A stretch of DNA of 47,636 bases, taken from positions 1-47,636 of IMG/VR virus record IMGVR_UViG_3300009370_001587; one strand, written 5' to 3'. Of this stretch, positions 1 to 9,653 are shown piece by piece. The number at the start of each line of letters is the position of its first letter. The first letter of the stretch is position 1. Under the pieces are notes generated by a model, which saw only the letters and a list, made by a program, of their open reading frames with translations, did no database searches and was not told where the DNA came from. The position numbers and the translations under genes are program-made. This DNA comes from a virus.

Positions 1-2
1 CA

Positions 3-836
3 GGTTTTAAGAAAAAACTTGCAAAGACTAATAAAATCGTTGCTCAGGAACTTGAAAAAGTGAAAGCGGAAAAAGAGGCTAATAAGCAACAGGATGAGGC
101 TTGGAAAAAAGGGACTTATCATGTAAAAGATGCAGATGGTAAAATACATGGCACATATAAATCCGGAAAACATGCTTCTAAAGCAATGCATAAACTCATG
201 GATAAAGGTGGTCATAAAGAATTAGAAGTATCAAGGGCTAATGAAGAAGTCTCAAAGAATGTCGGCAAATTAAATAAAGTTCTGGAGAATAGAAAACTTG
301 AGCGTAATAAAGTTGTTGTGGATGGTCAAGGTGGTGCAGGTGAAGTAGGTACTGACGAACTTACAAAAAAATATCAGGAAGTTACGCCAGGACAACCAAA
401 AGAGTTGATCAGAGAAAGTTCAGTTGTTATTAATAGTCAAGATATGTTTAAGAGATTTGAGGACATGGTGAGTTATATGATGGGTATTTCTGTAACACAT
501 CCTGAAAGTTTTCAGATGTTTCCGATTGGTGAATCTGGTAAAATGAGATTAGAATATGAACATGGACCTCTTGCTACAATTTGTGAAACAGATGTTATCA
601 ATTTCTTTGGACCAAACGTTGACATGGAACAATTTGTAGAAATGGTTAAAGAATTTGGTGTAAATGTCACAACGGCAGATAATTCTTTTGTTGTAGGAGA
701 CACACCAGGTACTGAAGGTATAGTCAAAGAAATTACACCTGGACAATATGCCGAAGAGTATGCAAAAAAGTATACCACAGGAGGCATGATGGATCAAATG
801 AGAGCAAATATTGAAGAACTTGCTAAGAGAATTTGA
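3..836 (+). CDS. 5'-truncated late-region protein, function unknown
   Basis: The reading frame is open from the first complete codon of the window, so the true start lies upstream; a GTG at 60 is only an internal candidate. At least 278 residues are visible. The N-terminal third is lysine- and glutamate-rich with a short Gly/Tyr/Lys module (GTYHVKDADGKIHGTYKSG). The middle has two similar 'TPGQ' segments about 110 residues apart flanking a mixed alpha/beta stretch. I do not recognise the family. The position ahead of fibre genes suggests a virion or assembly role, which is inference only. It overlaps the next gene by 26 bases. Confidence 0.75.
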   Translation, partial: GFKKKLAKTNKIVAQELEKVKAEKEANKQQDEAWKKGTYHVKDADGKIHGTYKSGKHASKAMHKLMDKGGHKELEVSRANEEVSKNVGKLNKVLENRKLERNKVVVDGQGGAGEVGTDELTKKYQEVTPGQPKELIRESSVVINSQDMFKRFEDMVSYMMGISVTHPESFQMFPIGESGKMRLEYEHGPLATICETDVINFFGPNVDMEQFVEMVKEFGVNVTTADNSFVVGDTPGTEGIVKEITPGQYAEEYAKKYTTGGMMDQMRANIEELAKRI

Positions 837-1329
837 TCAACCACAAATTTATTGCGATATGGACATGGTGTTAGTCGATTTCTTAGGAGGAGCGGCCAAT
901 GCTCTTGGTGTTGATTTTCGTGAAGCTAATAGAAAAACACGTTGGTCTATTTTAGATAATCAACCTGATTTCTTTTTCAATCTTCCACCAATGCCAGATT
1001 ATAAAGTCTTGTGGAATTTTATACGAAAATTTGATCCATACATATTGACAGCCGCCCCAAATTCTAGTTTTGAGAAGGCGTCAATAGATAAAAAGAAATG
1101 GTGTAAAAAATATCTTAAAATAGATGAGTCAAGAGTATATACAGTGCAGAGACAGGATAAAAAACACTTTGCAATTGACGGAAGAGATGGTCGAGCAAAT
1201 ATATTGATTGATGACCATCCAAAAAATGTTAAAGAATGGAGAGATAATGGTGGTATAGGTGTCTTACATACACCTTTTAATGCAAAAAATTCTGTTAAAC
1301 AATTAATTAATATTGGATTTGGGAGATGA
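811..1329 (+). CDS. HAD-superfamily phosphatase, 5'(3')-deoxyribonucleotidase-like
   Basis: A 172-residue protein with HAD motifs in order: motif I YCDMDMV (Asp16 nucleophile, Asp18 acid/base), motif II ILTAAP near residue 97, and the acidic motif IV NILIDDHPKNVKEW near 130. The spacing and small cap fit the bacterial and phage 5'(3')-deoxyribonucleotidase type, which dephosphorylates deoxynucleoside monophosphates; the substrate here is not proven. The start is a TTG inside the end of the preceding gene (TTG 820 is the alternative), suggesting translational coupling. In a virus it could tune dNMP pools or act on another phosphate monoester. Confidence 0.8.
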   Translation: MKNLLREFDQPQIYCDMDMVLVDFLGGAANALGVDFREANRKTRWSILDNQPDFFFNLPPMPDYKVLWNFIRKFDPYILTAAPNSSFEKASIDKKKWCKKYLKIDESRVYTVQRQDKKHFAIDGRDGRANILIDDHPKNVKEWRDNGGIGVLHTPFNAKNSVKQLINIGFGR

Positions 1330-1330
1330 T

Positions 1331-1507
1331 ATGGCAAAAGCCAAAAAAACAGAAGTAAAGTCCGCAACTATTGAGGATGTAGCTCCAGCACCTAAGCCTG
1401 CTCCAGCACCTAAGCCTGCTTCAAAAGTTGTGACTAATACAGAATGGTCAGAAAAAGGTTTCAAATCACCAGAAGCCTATGAAAAATATAAGAGTAAATT
1501 TAACTAA
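1331..1507 (+). CDS. Small Lys/Ala/Pro-rich protein
   Basis: 58 residues from ATG 1331, chosen over an upstream TTG because GGGAG lies just before it. It begins with a basic Lys/Ala stretch, then a proline-alanine linker holding two copies of APAPKPA, then a compact C-terminal part with NTEWSEKGFKSPEAYEKY. The linker suggests a flexible tether between a nucleic-acid or virion binding tail and a small helical module. Function unknown. It follows the HAD gene by one base and sits in the virion operon. Confidence 0.65.
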   Translation: MAKAKKTEVKSATIEDVAPAPKPAPAPKPASKVVTNTEWSEKGFKSPEAYEKYKSKFN

Positions 1508-1518
1508 GAGGAGAAACT

Positions 1519-1812
1519 ATGTCTTGGGGAGTTATAGACAATAATGCAAGTAAACCTGCGTATCTAAGTTCAGATACTAATGCACCACAAGGAGATCAAA
1601 AAGATAACTGCTTTGGTGTAAATGCAACCGAAGTTGCCGTTGCAACAGAAGACGGTAAAGGTTGTATTTCACAAGGTTTTGTTGCAAAAAGAACAAAAAC
1701 ACGATATGCTGAAGGTACTTCAACGGCAACGACACACTCATACTTTGAACCATTAGTATGTGTTAATATTACAAGTGGAGACTTGGAAGACGATGTATTT
1801 CTTGATTCTTAA
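1519..1812 (+). CDS. Small probable virion protein
   Basis: 97 residues with a strong ribosome binding site (AAGAGGAG seven bases before ATG). The composition is Ser/Thr/Asn/Gly-rich with few helices predicted by eye and three cysteines, as in small decoration or adaptor proteins of virions. No motif is recognised. Its place between a linker protein and fibre-associated genes supports a structural role, but this is inference. Confidence 0.65.
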   Translation: MSWGVIDNNASKPAYLSSDTNAPQGDQKDNCFGVNATEVAVATEDGKGCISQGFVAKRTKTRYAEGTSTATTHSYFEPLVCVNITSGDLEDDVFLDS

Positions 1813-1834
1813 TTTTTAACTTTATTATGGAGAC

Positions 1835-2113
1835 ATGATGAATGACAATATTTCGTTATTAAAAACGATTGAAAAAACCTATACAAATAATGAATTGATT
1901 GAAATTTTAGTTTATAAGAAGAACGAAGTTGATGCCTTATTTCAAGAACAGTCTTTGGAATTAGATCGCATTGGCCGTGAGAAAGATGAACTAAATAAAT
2001 TAGAAGAAAATGTTCGTTATGAACTTAGTGGATTACATGGTGCTAGAACGGTTCTAGACCAACTTATAAACGACAATAGTGTGAAGACAAAACAAGAAAA
2101 CGAGGAACAGTAA
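1835..2113 (+). CDS. Coiled-coil protein, possible fibre assembly factor
   Basis: 92 residues, almost entirely helical with heptad-like leucine/isoleucine spacing from about residue 15 to 75. It resembles in size and style the small coiled-coil protein directly after the large fibre gene (6796-6993). T4-like phages encode small chaperones beside fibre genes, so a fibre-folding role is plausible but unproven. A second ATG three bases downstream is possible. A strong terminator overlaps its stop codon. Confidence 0.65.
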   Translation: MMNDNISLLKTIEKTYTNNELIEILVYKKNEVDALFQEQSLELDRIGREKDELNKLEENVRYELSGLHGARTVLDQLINDNSVKTKQENEEQ

Positions 2114-2138
2114 AACATCCCTTTTACTGTTCTTTTAT
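2105..2138 (+). terminator. Rho-independent terminator
   Basis: A perfect 11-bp stem (GAACAGTAAAA paired with TTTTACTGTTC) with a 6-base loop CATCCC, followed by TTTTAT. The stem includes the TAA stop codon of the coiled-coil gene. It separates the small-gene cluster from the fibre genes. Confidence 0.85.
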
Positions 2139-2183
2139 AGTATGAACAGTCTTGGTTGAGTCCCAACACTCTTAGGAGTAACA

Positions 2184-2966
2184 ATGGCTGATAAGAAAAT
2201 GACGGCCCTTACGGATCTGTCCACAGGTATCGCTTCCGCTGATATCTTACATGTGGTTGATGATCCTAGTGGCAGTCCAGTAAATAAAAGAGTTTCGGTT
2301 TTCAATTTGTTTGGAAACTTAAATCACGTAACCGACTCTGGTGATAGTTCTGGTAGAACTTTTGTTGCCGCAACTCAAAACGTAGGAAATGATGCCACAT
2401 CTGGTGATACAATTCCTTTAAGTTCGCATACAAATTTTATCAAAACATCGTCTAGTGCAAGAACAGTTCAATTTCTATATGGATCAAAATTCTCTGCAAA
2501 CGTTCAGGGCGCTTATGCTAATGTAACCGGAGTTGTAGCAGGATCAATTATTCATGTAGACATTACTAATGGTGCGGCACCTAGTTCTATTAATACTGCA
2601 TGGTCTTCAGGTACTGCAAGAGCATATGGTATGAAAATTCAATTTAGTGATTCTAATAGTACGACACGATCTATGAAACCTGATGCGTTTATCTGTTTAG
2701 ATGATGAGCATGGCTCAACTGCAAATCGTTCACCTGGTGCTTATCCAGTTCAGTATTTGTTTGAGTTAGGTTCTAATGCATCTGGTTATGTATCTATGAC
2801 TAATGCAGGAAATACCGAAGTGAATGCTCATCAGACAGGAAACAATAATATTATGGTTTCCGCTAATTGTGCTGATACAGCCGCCGATACCAGAGTAAGA
2901 TGTAAAATTAATGGTACCGATTATTGGTTACTAGCAACATCGAATACCACTATAGATAACGTATAA
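2184..2966 (+). CDS. Short tail-fibre or fibre-adaptor protein
   Basis: 260 residues. The first 45 residues match the N-terminus of the next, much larger fibre protein: both begin MADK, continue with an ALT or GLT motif and contain VVDDP, a Gly/Pro turn and an NKR or NKK segment. This is the usual form of a virion-attachment module in marine phage fibres. The rest is Ser/Thr/Asn/Gly-rich beta-type sequence of an appendage tip, possibly sugar binding. The start ATG 2184 follows an AGGAG site after the terminator. Confidence 0.75.
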   Translation: MADKKMTALTDLSTGIASADILHVVDDPSGSPVNKRVSVFNLFGNLNHVTDSGDSSGRTFVAATQNVGNDATSGDTIPLSSHTNFIKTSSSARTVQFLYGSKFSANVQGAYANVTGVVAGSIIHVDITNGAAPSSINTAWSSGTARAYGMKIQFSDSNSTTRSMKPDAFICLDDEHGSTANRSPGAYPVQYLFELGSNASGYVSMTNAGNTEVNAHQTGNNNIMVSANCADTAADTRVRCKINGTDYWLLATSNTTIDNV

Positions 2967-2992
2967 AGGTATTCGTATCATAAAGTAGGACT

Positions 2993-5900
2993 ATGGCAGA
3001 TAAACGCATATCAGGTCTTACTGCAATGACCACTATCAGCAAGGATGATATCCTGCTGGTAGTGGATGATCCTGCAGGAACACCTACAAATAAAAAAGTC
3101 TCAATTGAAAAATTCTTTGCTAATGTAGAACCTCAAATAGTTTTTGCTAATGTTACGGCGGCTTCAAATTCAACTGCTAGTAGTGTGACATTTAGAGGTG
3201 GAATAGGCGTTTCTAAAAATATAATAGTTGATGGTAACGTAACAGTAAATGGTGTTTTTACATTAGCTGGAAATGGAGCAATTACAAATCTTAGTTCAGA
3301 TATAACTCCAGATACGACAATTACATATGACTTAGGTAATTCTATTGCATCATGGAAAGATGTGTATGTTCAAAAAATTGTTGGACATTCTGGTGCAATT
3401 GAGGTGGATGCTAATGCGACATTTTCGGCAAATTTGACAACGACAGGAGCAAATGTATATGTCAATGGAACAGATTTAACAGTTGATGCAAATACAACAT
3501 TTAAAGCAAATTTAATAGTACATTCTGATACAACAAATACTGTAATAAATTCTGGCAATACGCATATAACAAGTAATACTTTACTTGCAGGAACAAATAC
3601 AGTCATATCATCGAATCTCTCATCGTCTGCCAATTTAACACAAACTGGTATTTTGAGTTTGTTTAATGGGGCAAATTTAACTTCAAATGCTAATGCGACA
3701 TTTTTTGGAAATGTGTCTCTTGGTGTCACATCTGGTGGAGGTAATCCAAAAGGCACAGATACGGTATTATTAAAAATTGATGCTGGAAATACATTTTCAT
3801 CTTCTAATACTACTTTAGAGGGTACTAATACTGTCATATCTTCAAACGTCACGATGAGTGGTGCAAATGTTAATATCACAGGTTCAAATAATTATATTAC
3901 TGCTAATACCACATTAACCGCAAATCTTAATATAACAGGTGCGAATGTTTATATATCTCCTACTGGAGTTGCAAATGTTTATATAAAAGGTAATATAACA
4001 ACAACGGGTAATACTGCACTTGGAGACGATTTATCAGTTGCTGGTAATGTAAATGTTACAGATACTACAGATTCAGAAACTAATACAACAGGATCAATTG
4101 TTACTGCAGGTGGTGTTGGAATTGCAAAAAGTTTATGGGTTGGAGAAAATGTAAATATTCATGGAAACCTTCATGCTAATGGTAATATAACTGCTGATGG
4201 TGGAACTATTACTTTAGGAAGTGATGACACAGATACCGTTTCTTTTGGTGCAGATGTGGGTTCTCATATTATTCCTGACACAGATTCGACATATGATTTA
4301 GGTACTACCGCAAAACGATTTAGAAACATTTGGCTTGATGATGCGGTTGCCACAGGAAATGTAAATGCAAGTGGTGATATAACTGCTACTGGAAATGTAT
4401 CTGGATTATTTGGTAATTTTACTGATAATGTAAAAATATCTACAGACAAATCTTTACAATTAAGAGATGATACAGAATATATTCATTCAAATGCTGATGG
4501 TGAAATTTCAGTTATATCTGGATCTAAAGTCACAATTACAACAACATCATTGAACACATCTGCAAATACGACACTTGCAGGTGAAACTGCAAACGTTACT
4601 GCAAATCTTTTTATTTCTGGAGCGAACACTAAAATTAGTTCCGCCAATACTACATTAGATGGTACAAAAACTACAATTGAAGGAGACGATTTAGTAGTCA
4701 CTGCAAATACAGCATTGCCAGCGTTTACATCAAATACTATATTAGTAACGACATCTGCGAATACAAATCTTGATGGTTCAGTAAATATCTCAGGTAATGT
4801 TGAAATGTTACATACTGTAAATGTAGCGGCTAATACATTTATTGGTGGACATGCAAATGTAAGAGGCACAAGTGAAGTTGCCGGTAATGTTGTCATGGGA
4901 TCCACGAGTGCAGGTTCAAAAGTTACTATTCACGCTAATAATAATTTAATTATTAATTCGAATAATGAAAATGAATTTATTAAACTTGACACAAAGAGAA
5001 CTGAATTATATTCGAATGTAAACTTAGATATTGCTAAACATATACTCGCTGGAAATGGTGTATATGTTCAGGATGGCACTTCTGTTGTTTTTGGTGGTCA
5101 ATTGTCAATAAATGACACAATATCAACTGAAGGCTTGTTGTTATTAGAAGATGGTACTGCATATGATAGTGGAACTGATGATGGCGCCTTTATATTAGAA
5201 GATGGTGGTACTGATAGAATAGGAAGTAATTCTACAGGAATGATTATTGGCGGAGATATGATACTTGACAATTCAGAAATATCTTCTGCTAATGGTGTTA
5301 TAAGTCTTGGAACTTATAATGGTCTTGCAAATGGTGTTATTAGAGTAAGTGATGCATATAATTTACCAAATACTGCAGGTGCTAATGGTCAATTTTTAAG
5401 ATTGTTACATGGTAATATTGTGTTCTCATCTGGCTCAGGTACAAATATGACTGATCTACATCAAGATTTAACACCACAATTAGGCGGTAAGTTAGATACT
5501 GATGACTATATCATTACAAATGATGCACAAGCAAATGTAGTTATTCATGGAAATACAAGTGTATCATCAAGTGCAGGGGTTAAATTAGGAAGTCATCCTA
5601 CTCTTTATACTTTTGTAAAAGACACTAATGGTAGATTAGGTGTTAATACCATAGATCCAGGCCATTCTCTTGAAGTTATTGGTACTTTTAGAGCCTCCAA
5701 TGATGGAGAGTTCAGTGAAGATTTAGATATAACATCACATAATGGAATAGATATAGGTTTAAAATTGGCTGGTACTCTTATTACATCTACCGCAGCCGAA
5801 ATTAATACACTAGATGGTTTTACAGGTGATGTAGCAGATCTTAATAAATTATCAGGAACTTCTGATACACTAGCCCCTGCTGACCTTAATGCAGTAGAAA

Positions 5901-6784
5901 ATTTTGAAGAAACTGTTAGTGCAAGTTATGATACTGAAACGAGTATTGGTACATTAACTGTTAACGATGGTAATATTAGTCTTGATGTTGCTAGTCACGA
6001 TCATGCTACTTATGGTTTAAAATTAGGAGGCTCACTTGTAACATCATCTGCTGATGAGTTGAATATACTCGATGGATGTTTAGCAGATGTAACCGAATTA
6101 AATAGATTACAAATTGTTAGCTTAGGACAAACCCAGGTTTCGAGATTTTTACACACAGATGATGAAAATAGAGTTGATTTTACTGCACTTGACGAAACAA
6201 AACCTGGACAGATTACGGTAGCAAATGTAGTTGTAACTGGTACCACGACATCCTCTTCAAATACAACAGGAGCTTTAAAAGTAACTGGTGGTGCAGGAAT
6301 TGCAAAGAGTGTAAACATTGGTCAAAAATTAACAGTTTATGGTAATACAACTTTCAATTCAAATGTCACAATTGCCGCAAGTGTTACTGATAACAGAATA
6401 TTTTATGATAATACGACTGATGATTTAAACTTAAAATTAAGAGTTGTCAGTTTTGGAACAACAAGTACGACTACAACTGATATTGGTGAGGATGCAAATA
6501 ATGTTCTTGTTTTTGGAAATGGAGTTGCACCTTCAACAGTTCCTGAAGGACAAGCATATCTATATGCCAGAAATGTATCCGGAGGTGCGGATGATGGACT
6601 AACTCACTTATTCACAAAAGATGAAGGTGGCAATGAAACTCAATTAGGACCGCATAATAAAGATAACGAATGGGAGTTTTATTCACGCAATACTAAAACT
6701 GGTAAAGTTACAAGAATAAATATGGAACGAATGATACGTAAATTAGAAGAATTTACAGGAGAAACTTTTATTGAAAATGAATAA
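2993..6784 (+). CDS. Large repeat-built tail fibre protein
   Basis: 1263 residues. Residues 1-45 form the adaptor shared with the preceding protein. Most of the length is short beta-repeat sequence rich in Asn, Thr, Ala and Gly (many 'ANTT' and 'GNV' units), as in triple beta-helix shafts. A longer unit, GG-G-(I/V)-(A/S)-K-S with a following V/I-x-G-N, recurs near residues 67, 370 and 1093. Two copies of a module containing LDG and a later LN-x-L occur around 935-1045. The last 45 residues (NEWEFYSRNTKTGKVTRI and an acidic helix) look like a trimerisation or chaperone end. It probably recognises the host surface. Confidence 0.85.
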   Translation: MADKRISGLTAMTTISKDDILLVVDDPAGTPTNKKVSIEKFFANVEPQIVFANVTAASNSTASSVTFRGGIGVSKNIIVDGNVTVNGVFTLAGNGAITNLSSDITPDTTITYDLGNSIASWKDVYVQKIVGHSGAIEVDANATFSANLTTTGANVYVNGTDLTVDANTTFKANLIVHSDTTNTVINSGNTHITSNTLLAGTNTVISSNLSSSANLTQTGILSLFNGANLTSNANATFFGNVSLGVTSGGGNPKGTDTVLLKIDAGNTFSSSNTTLEGTNTVISSNVTMSGANVNITGSNNYITANTTLTANLNITGANVYISPTGVANVYIKGNITTTGNTALGDDLSVAGNVNVTDTTDSETNTTGSIVTAGGVGIAKSLWVGENVNIHGNLHANGNITADGGTITLGSDDTDTVSFGADVGSHIIPDTDSTYDLGTTAKRFRNIWLDDAVATGNVNASGDITATGNVSGLFGNFTDNVKISTDKSLQLRDDTEYIHSNADGEISVISGSKVTITTTSLNTSANTTLAGETANVTANLFISGANTKISSANTTLDGTKTTIEGDDLVVTANTALPAFTSNTILVTTSANTNLDGSVNISGNVEMLHTVNVAANTFIGGHANVRGTSEVAGNVVMGSTSAGSKVTIHANNNLIINSNNENEFIKLDTKRTELYSNVNLDIAKHILAGNGVYVQDGTSVVFGGQLSINDTISTEGLLLLEDGTAYDSGTDDGAFILEDGGTDRIGSNSTGMIIGGDMILDNSEISSANGVISLGTYNGLANGVIRVSDAYNLPNTAGANGQFLRLLHGNIVFSSGSGTNMTDLHQDLTPQLGGKLDTDDYIITNDAQANVVIHGNTSVSSSAGVKLGSHPTLYTFVKDTNGRLGVNTIDPGHSLEVIGTFRASNDGEFSEDLDITSHNGIDIGLKLAGTLITSTAAEINTLDGFTGDVADLNKLSGTSDTLAPADLNAVENFEETVSASYDTETSIGTLTVNDGNISLDVASHDHATYGLKLGGSLVTSSADELNILDGCLADVTELNRLQIVSLGQTQVSRFLHTDDENRVDFTALDETKPGQITVANVVVTGTTTSSSNTTGALKVTGGAGIAKSVNIGQKLTVYGNTTFNSNVTIAASVTDNRIFYDNTTDDLNLKLRVVSFGTTSTTTTDIGEDANNVLVFGNGVAPSTVPEGQAYLYARNVSGGADDGLTHLFTKDEGGNETQLGPHNKDNEWEFYSRNTKTGKVTRINMERMIRKLEEFTGETFIENE

Positions 6785-6795
6785 TATGGAGCATT

Positions 6796-6993
6796 ATGGA
6801 TAAAGAGCATGTTGAAAATGAAGTTGAAAGATTGACAAAAGATAAAATTCAAATTGAAACATCGATTGTCACATATGAGAAAGAATTGGCGAAGTTAAAG
6901 GCACAGAATGATATGTTAACAGGTGCCTTACAAACTTGTAATTATTTTTTATCTCAATATGAAGAAGTAAAAGAAGAAACTGATAGTGTTTGA
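6796..6993 (+). CDS. Small coiled-coil protein after the fibre gene
   Basis: 65 residues forming one long amphipathic helix (residues 1-40) with a short tail. It starts 11 bases after the fibre stop behind GGAG, and overlaps the next gene by 8 bases. The position mirrors T4 gp38/gp57A-type fibre assembly helpers, although no sequence match is claimed. It resembles the other small coiled coil at 1835-2113. Confidence 0.65.
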   Translation: MDKEHVENEVERLTKDKIQIETSIVTYEKELAKLKAQNDMLTGALQTCNYFLSQYEEVKEETDSV

Positions 6994-7375
6994 AAATTTA
7001 AATGAAGATAATTTTATATTATATGCGATGAAATATTATGAAAATACACAATGTTTAAGCGAGGTGGAATTTCATAATGATTTAAAAATTATAAAATATA
7101 TTAAAAGATTATTGAATAGATATTCGAAGACAGGTAAGATAAAGGAAAGATTAATGCTTAATCATTTAATTATGCTATCAAATGTTTTTCCTATTCCAGT
7201 GTTGGTAAGAATATTATTTTTGAAGATACCTGAAGATTATTGGAAAGAATTGAAAACGTTTTTGATTTTTTTGAAATATATGCCAGAAGTGATTTCAAGT
7301 ATTAATCAAAGAACTATTATTAGTTCAGATATAGGTGTTGATTTGTACATAGCAGAGAAACTAAGGAAAATTTAA
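6986..7375 (+). CDS. Conserved marine-phage protein of unknown function
   Basis: 129 residues, mainly helical. The motif CLSEVEFHNDLKIIKYIKRL followed by LNRY and KERLMLNHLIML has the look of a family I have seen in marine T4-like phages without a known function. GTG 6986 is chosen as start because it is the only start before the conserved segment; it overlaps the upstream gene by 8 bases. A role in virion or fibre assembly is suggested by context only. Confidence 0.7.
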   Translation: MFENLNEDNFILYAMKYYENTQCLSEVEFHNDLKIIKYIKRLLNRYSKTGKIKERLMLNHLIMLSNVFPIPVLVRILFLKIPEDYWKELKTFLIFLKYMPEVISSINQRTIISSDIGVDLYIAEKLRKI

Positions 7376-8121
7376 TGTCTCTATTAAAGTCAGCAGGAAA
7401 CATATATTTTGCTTATCAATTTTTAACGAAATTGACAACTCCATTTGAAAAGACCGAGGCATATAAATTAGGTATAATAGATGAAAAAGGCAAAGTTTTA
7501 AAGAAACGAAGCAAACTCAAAAGTCAAGAAGAGAGAGATGCATACACGATAACAGATACTATGATCTTTAATCTTAAAAAACTATTAGGTAAAGTGCCTG
7601 GTGGTAAAACAAGGTTTGCAACATTTGCCGCCGCATTATTTTTACTTAAAGAAGATTTAACTTATAGACATTATCAAGATCAGAGTTTTTTACAAGAAGA
7701 ATTTTTCAAGTTTATGAAAACAGATGAAAAAAATGTACAAATGGTGAGAGAACAGATTACATTAAGAGAAAAATATCTTGAAGAGTTAGATGCAGGCAGT
7801 GGTAATATAGCAAGTATTGGTGTAGGACCAGATGGTGAACCTCCAGGTATTACGGCGGCACAAAAAAAGAAAAAAAGAGAAAAATTTGCAGGGGCAGAGG
7901 TTTTCACAGTTGACCCAAATGTATTCATGAAAGCAAGATTTGGTAAAAAGAAATATGCAAAATATGAGAATTATGTAGGTAATGATGAAGTAGGTGAAGA
8001 GATAAGACAATACGGTAGAGCAAATCCAAGTAAACCTATCATAATTAAAGATAGTTTAACTGGGGCCATGCTTTATCTTAAATACGGAAAAGATAATGCA
8101 AGGATTCAAAACTTTTATTAA
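7375..8121 (+). CDS. Probable virion-associated protein
   Basis: 248 residues starting one base into the stop of the previous gene (TAATG). The N-terminal half is helical with YFAYQFLTKLTTPFEKTEA and a later FNLKKLLGKVPGGKTRF segment, a pattern I associate with conserved structural-region proteins of marine T4-like phages. A Gly-rich hinge (near 145-155) is followed by a Lys-rich stretch and a compact C-terminal domain. No enzyme motif is visible. A tail or neck role is inference. Confidence 0.7.
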   Translation: MSLLKSAGNIYFAYQFLTKLTTPFEKTEAYKLGIIDEKGKVLKKRSKLKSQEERDAYTITDTMIFNLKKLLGKVPGGKTRFATFAAALFLLKEDLTYRHYQDQSFLQEEFFKFMKTDEKNVQMVREQITLREKYLEELDAGSGNIASIGVGPDGEPPGITAAQKKKKREKFAGAEVFTVDPNVFMKARFGKKKYAKYENYVGNDEVGEEIRQYGRANPSKPIIIKDSLTGAMLYLKYGKDNARIQNFY

Positions 8122-8323
8122 AAACAGTAAAAAAAGAACAGTTGGCAATTCAACTTTGGAATACTCTACTGGTGCTTTACCGCCAATAGACGGAAAATGT
8201 CCAGACGGATTTACTATGCACAATGAATTAGGAGGTTGTGTGCCAGCAGGACCAGAATTGCATGATATGAGTATGCCTGAAGTAGGTGACTCATATCCTG
8301 CTGGGACCCCGAAAAATGTTTAG
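8096..8323 (+). CDS. Small protein with FKTFIK-type N-terminus
   Basis: 75 residues overlapping the previous gene by 26 bases. It begins MQGFKTFIKNSKKR, somewhat like the N-terminal tags of the genes at 27.5-31.6 kb but without the hydrophobic-x-Glu site. The rest is Pro/Gly-rich with two cysteines (KCPDGF, GGCVP) that may pair. Function unknown; probably a small virion component. Confidence 0.6.
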   Translation: MQGFKTFIKNSKKRTVGNSTLEYSTGALPPIDGKCPDGFTMHNELGGCVPAGPELHDMSMPEVGDSYPAGTPKNV

Positions 8324-8330
8324 GAGTTAA

Positions 8331-9266
8331 ATGGCAGTTATAAGACAAAATTTAGAATTATTATCACCTGACGAAGGTGATGCTGATGGTTCTAGACAAA
8401 ATAAAATTACGTTCTATGGTTTTAAAAGTGGTGATGCCGATTTCAATGATGTCACAAGTGGTATTGGGCCTACAACTCAAGCAACAGGAACTGGATTAAA
8501 CGATGCAACATTTGGAGGATCTTATACGGGCAGTTCGACAAAAACTTATCAAGTAAAAATTACAGCCGTTGGAACTCCAGATTCTTTTCAATATAGTGAT
8601 GACGGAGGATCTACTTTTAATGGGGTAAACATAGAGATAAGAAGTGATGGTGTTCAAGCATTAGCCGAGGGTGTTACAATTATTTTTGGAGCAACAACAG
8701 GACATACGTTAAATGATGTATGGGAATCAACAGTTATTGTTCCTCTCACAACTTTAACTGCTCCACACAAAATGGCTGAAATTGAAGTAAATCATCCAGG
8801 AACAAGTGCCGATGTAAAAGGTAGATTGATTTTACGGTCAAATGATGGCGGACAGATAGGAAGTGTGTCAATTCATGCCGCCGTTGGATCTCCAGCAACT
8901 GGAGATATTACAACAAGTGGCGATTATACAGGAGGTCCATCACCTGTCACTTATTATATCAAAACAACAGATATAACATCCACACCTCACAAGTGGGCAT
9001 GGAGCACAAATAATTTAAATTATAGTGATGATATTGACATGGCAACAAGTGCTACGGCTGTAGAAAAAGGTATATCTATTGCATGGACAGGAACAACTGC
9101 AGGTGATGCTGTTGGTGATATTTATAAGTTTTCAGTTGGGCAAGATAACGTGCAATTACATGCAAATGGAGACATGGTCGTTTCTGATAAAGTAGTTTCA
9201 GAAGGTGGTCATTATGTGCCTAAAATTTTCGATGTGAGTGGAACTCTACTTAATACATATTCGTAA
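8331..9266 (+). CDS. Beta-rich virion protein with two repeated domains
   Basis: 311 residues. Two tandem domains share a scaffold: a Gly/Ser lead-in with 'SYTG' or 'DYTG', then a YxVKI or YYIKT strand, a tyrosine-Ser-Asp-Asp segment (YSDDGG, YSDDID), then 'EGVTIIFGATTG' or 'KGISIAWTGTTAG' and a closing 'DVWESTV' or 'DIYKFSV'. They occupy about residues 50-140 and 195-275. The C-terminus has a short KVVSEGGHYVPKIFD tail. This resembles appended carbohydrate-binding or fibre modules. Expected in the tail. Confidence 0.75.
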   Translation: MAVIRQNLELLSPDEGDADGSRQNKITFYGFKSGDADFNDVTSGIGPTTQATGTGLNDATFGGSYTGSSTKTYQVKITAVGTPDSFQYSDDGGSTFNGVNIEIRSDGVQALAEGVTIIFGATTGHTLNDVWESTVIVPLTTLTAPHKMAEIEVNHPGTSADVKGRLILRSNDGGQIGSVSIHAAVGSPATGDITTSGDYTGGPSPVTYYIKTTDITSTPHKWAWSTNNLNYSDDIDMATSATAVEKGISIAWTGTTAGDAVGDIYKFSVGQDNVQLHANGDMVVSDKVVSEGGHYVPKIFDVSGTLLNTYS

Positions 9267-9296
9267 TGACTGATTTTAAACAGAATGGAGAAATAA

Positions 9297-9650
9297 ATGT
9301 CTGAAAGAGGTATTAAAGAAACAAAAGAAGTTTTGGCTTTTGTTTTCAGTCTTGGTAATGCGATAAAAGTTAGTTTGTCTGATGGAGATTTTGATTTTTG
9401 GGATGCCAAAAATTTTGTAGAGCCTTTAAAAAAAATTGCTCCTGCAGTAGAAAATATTGATGAAGTTCTTCCAGAATTAGAAGATTTGTCCTTGGATGAG
9501 GTTATGGAATTAACTAAATATTCTATGACAGAGTTGGGTTTAGGGGGAAATATCGATATAGATGCTGAGGTCGAAGCCGCCGCAGAAACAGTACAAAATG
9601 CTATTACCATGGGTAAAAGTTTATTAAAAATAGTCAATGGCATCGGATAA
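9297..9650 (+). CDS. Acidic helical protein, unknown
   Basis: 117 residues, acidic and mainly helical, with a predicted C-terminal amphipathic helix. No motif was recognised. It stands four bases ahead of a membrane-anchored coiled-coil gene, so the two may act together in lysis or virion morphogenesis, but nothing in the sequence proves it. The start has only a weak upstream GGAG. Confidence 0.65.
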   Translation: MSERGIKETKEVLAFVFSLGNAIKVSLSDGDFDFWDAKNFVEPLKKIAPAVENIDEVLPELEDLSLDEVMELTKYSMTELGLGGNIDIDAEVEAAAETVQNAITMGKSLLKIVNGIG

Positions 9651-9653
9651 TTA

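Noticed and set aside
3370-3879. Long open frames on the minus strand inside the large fibre gene
   Set aside because: They are mirror products of the repetitive codons of the fibre gene; no ribosome sites, and all supported genes are on the + strand.
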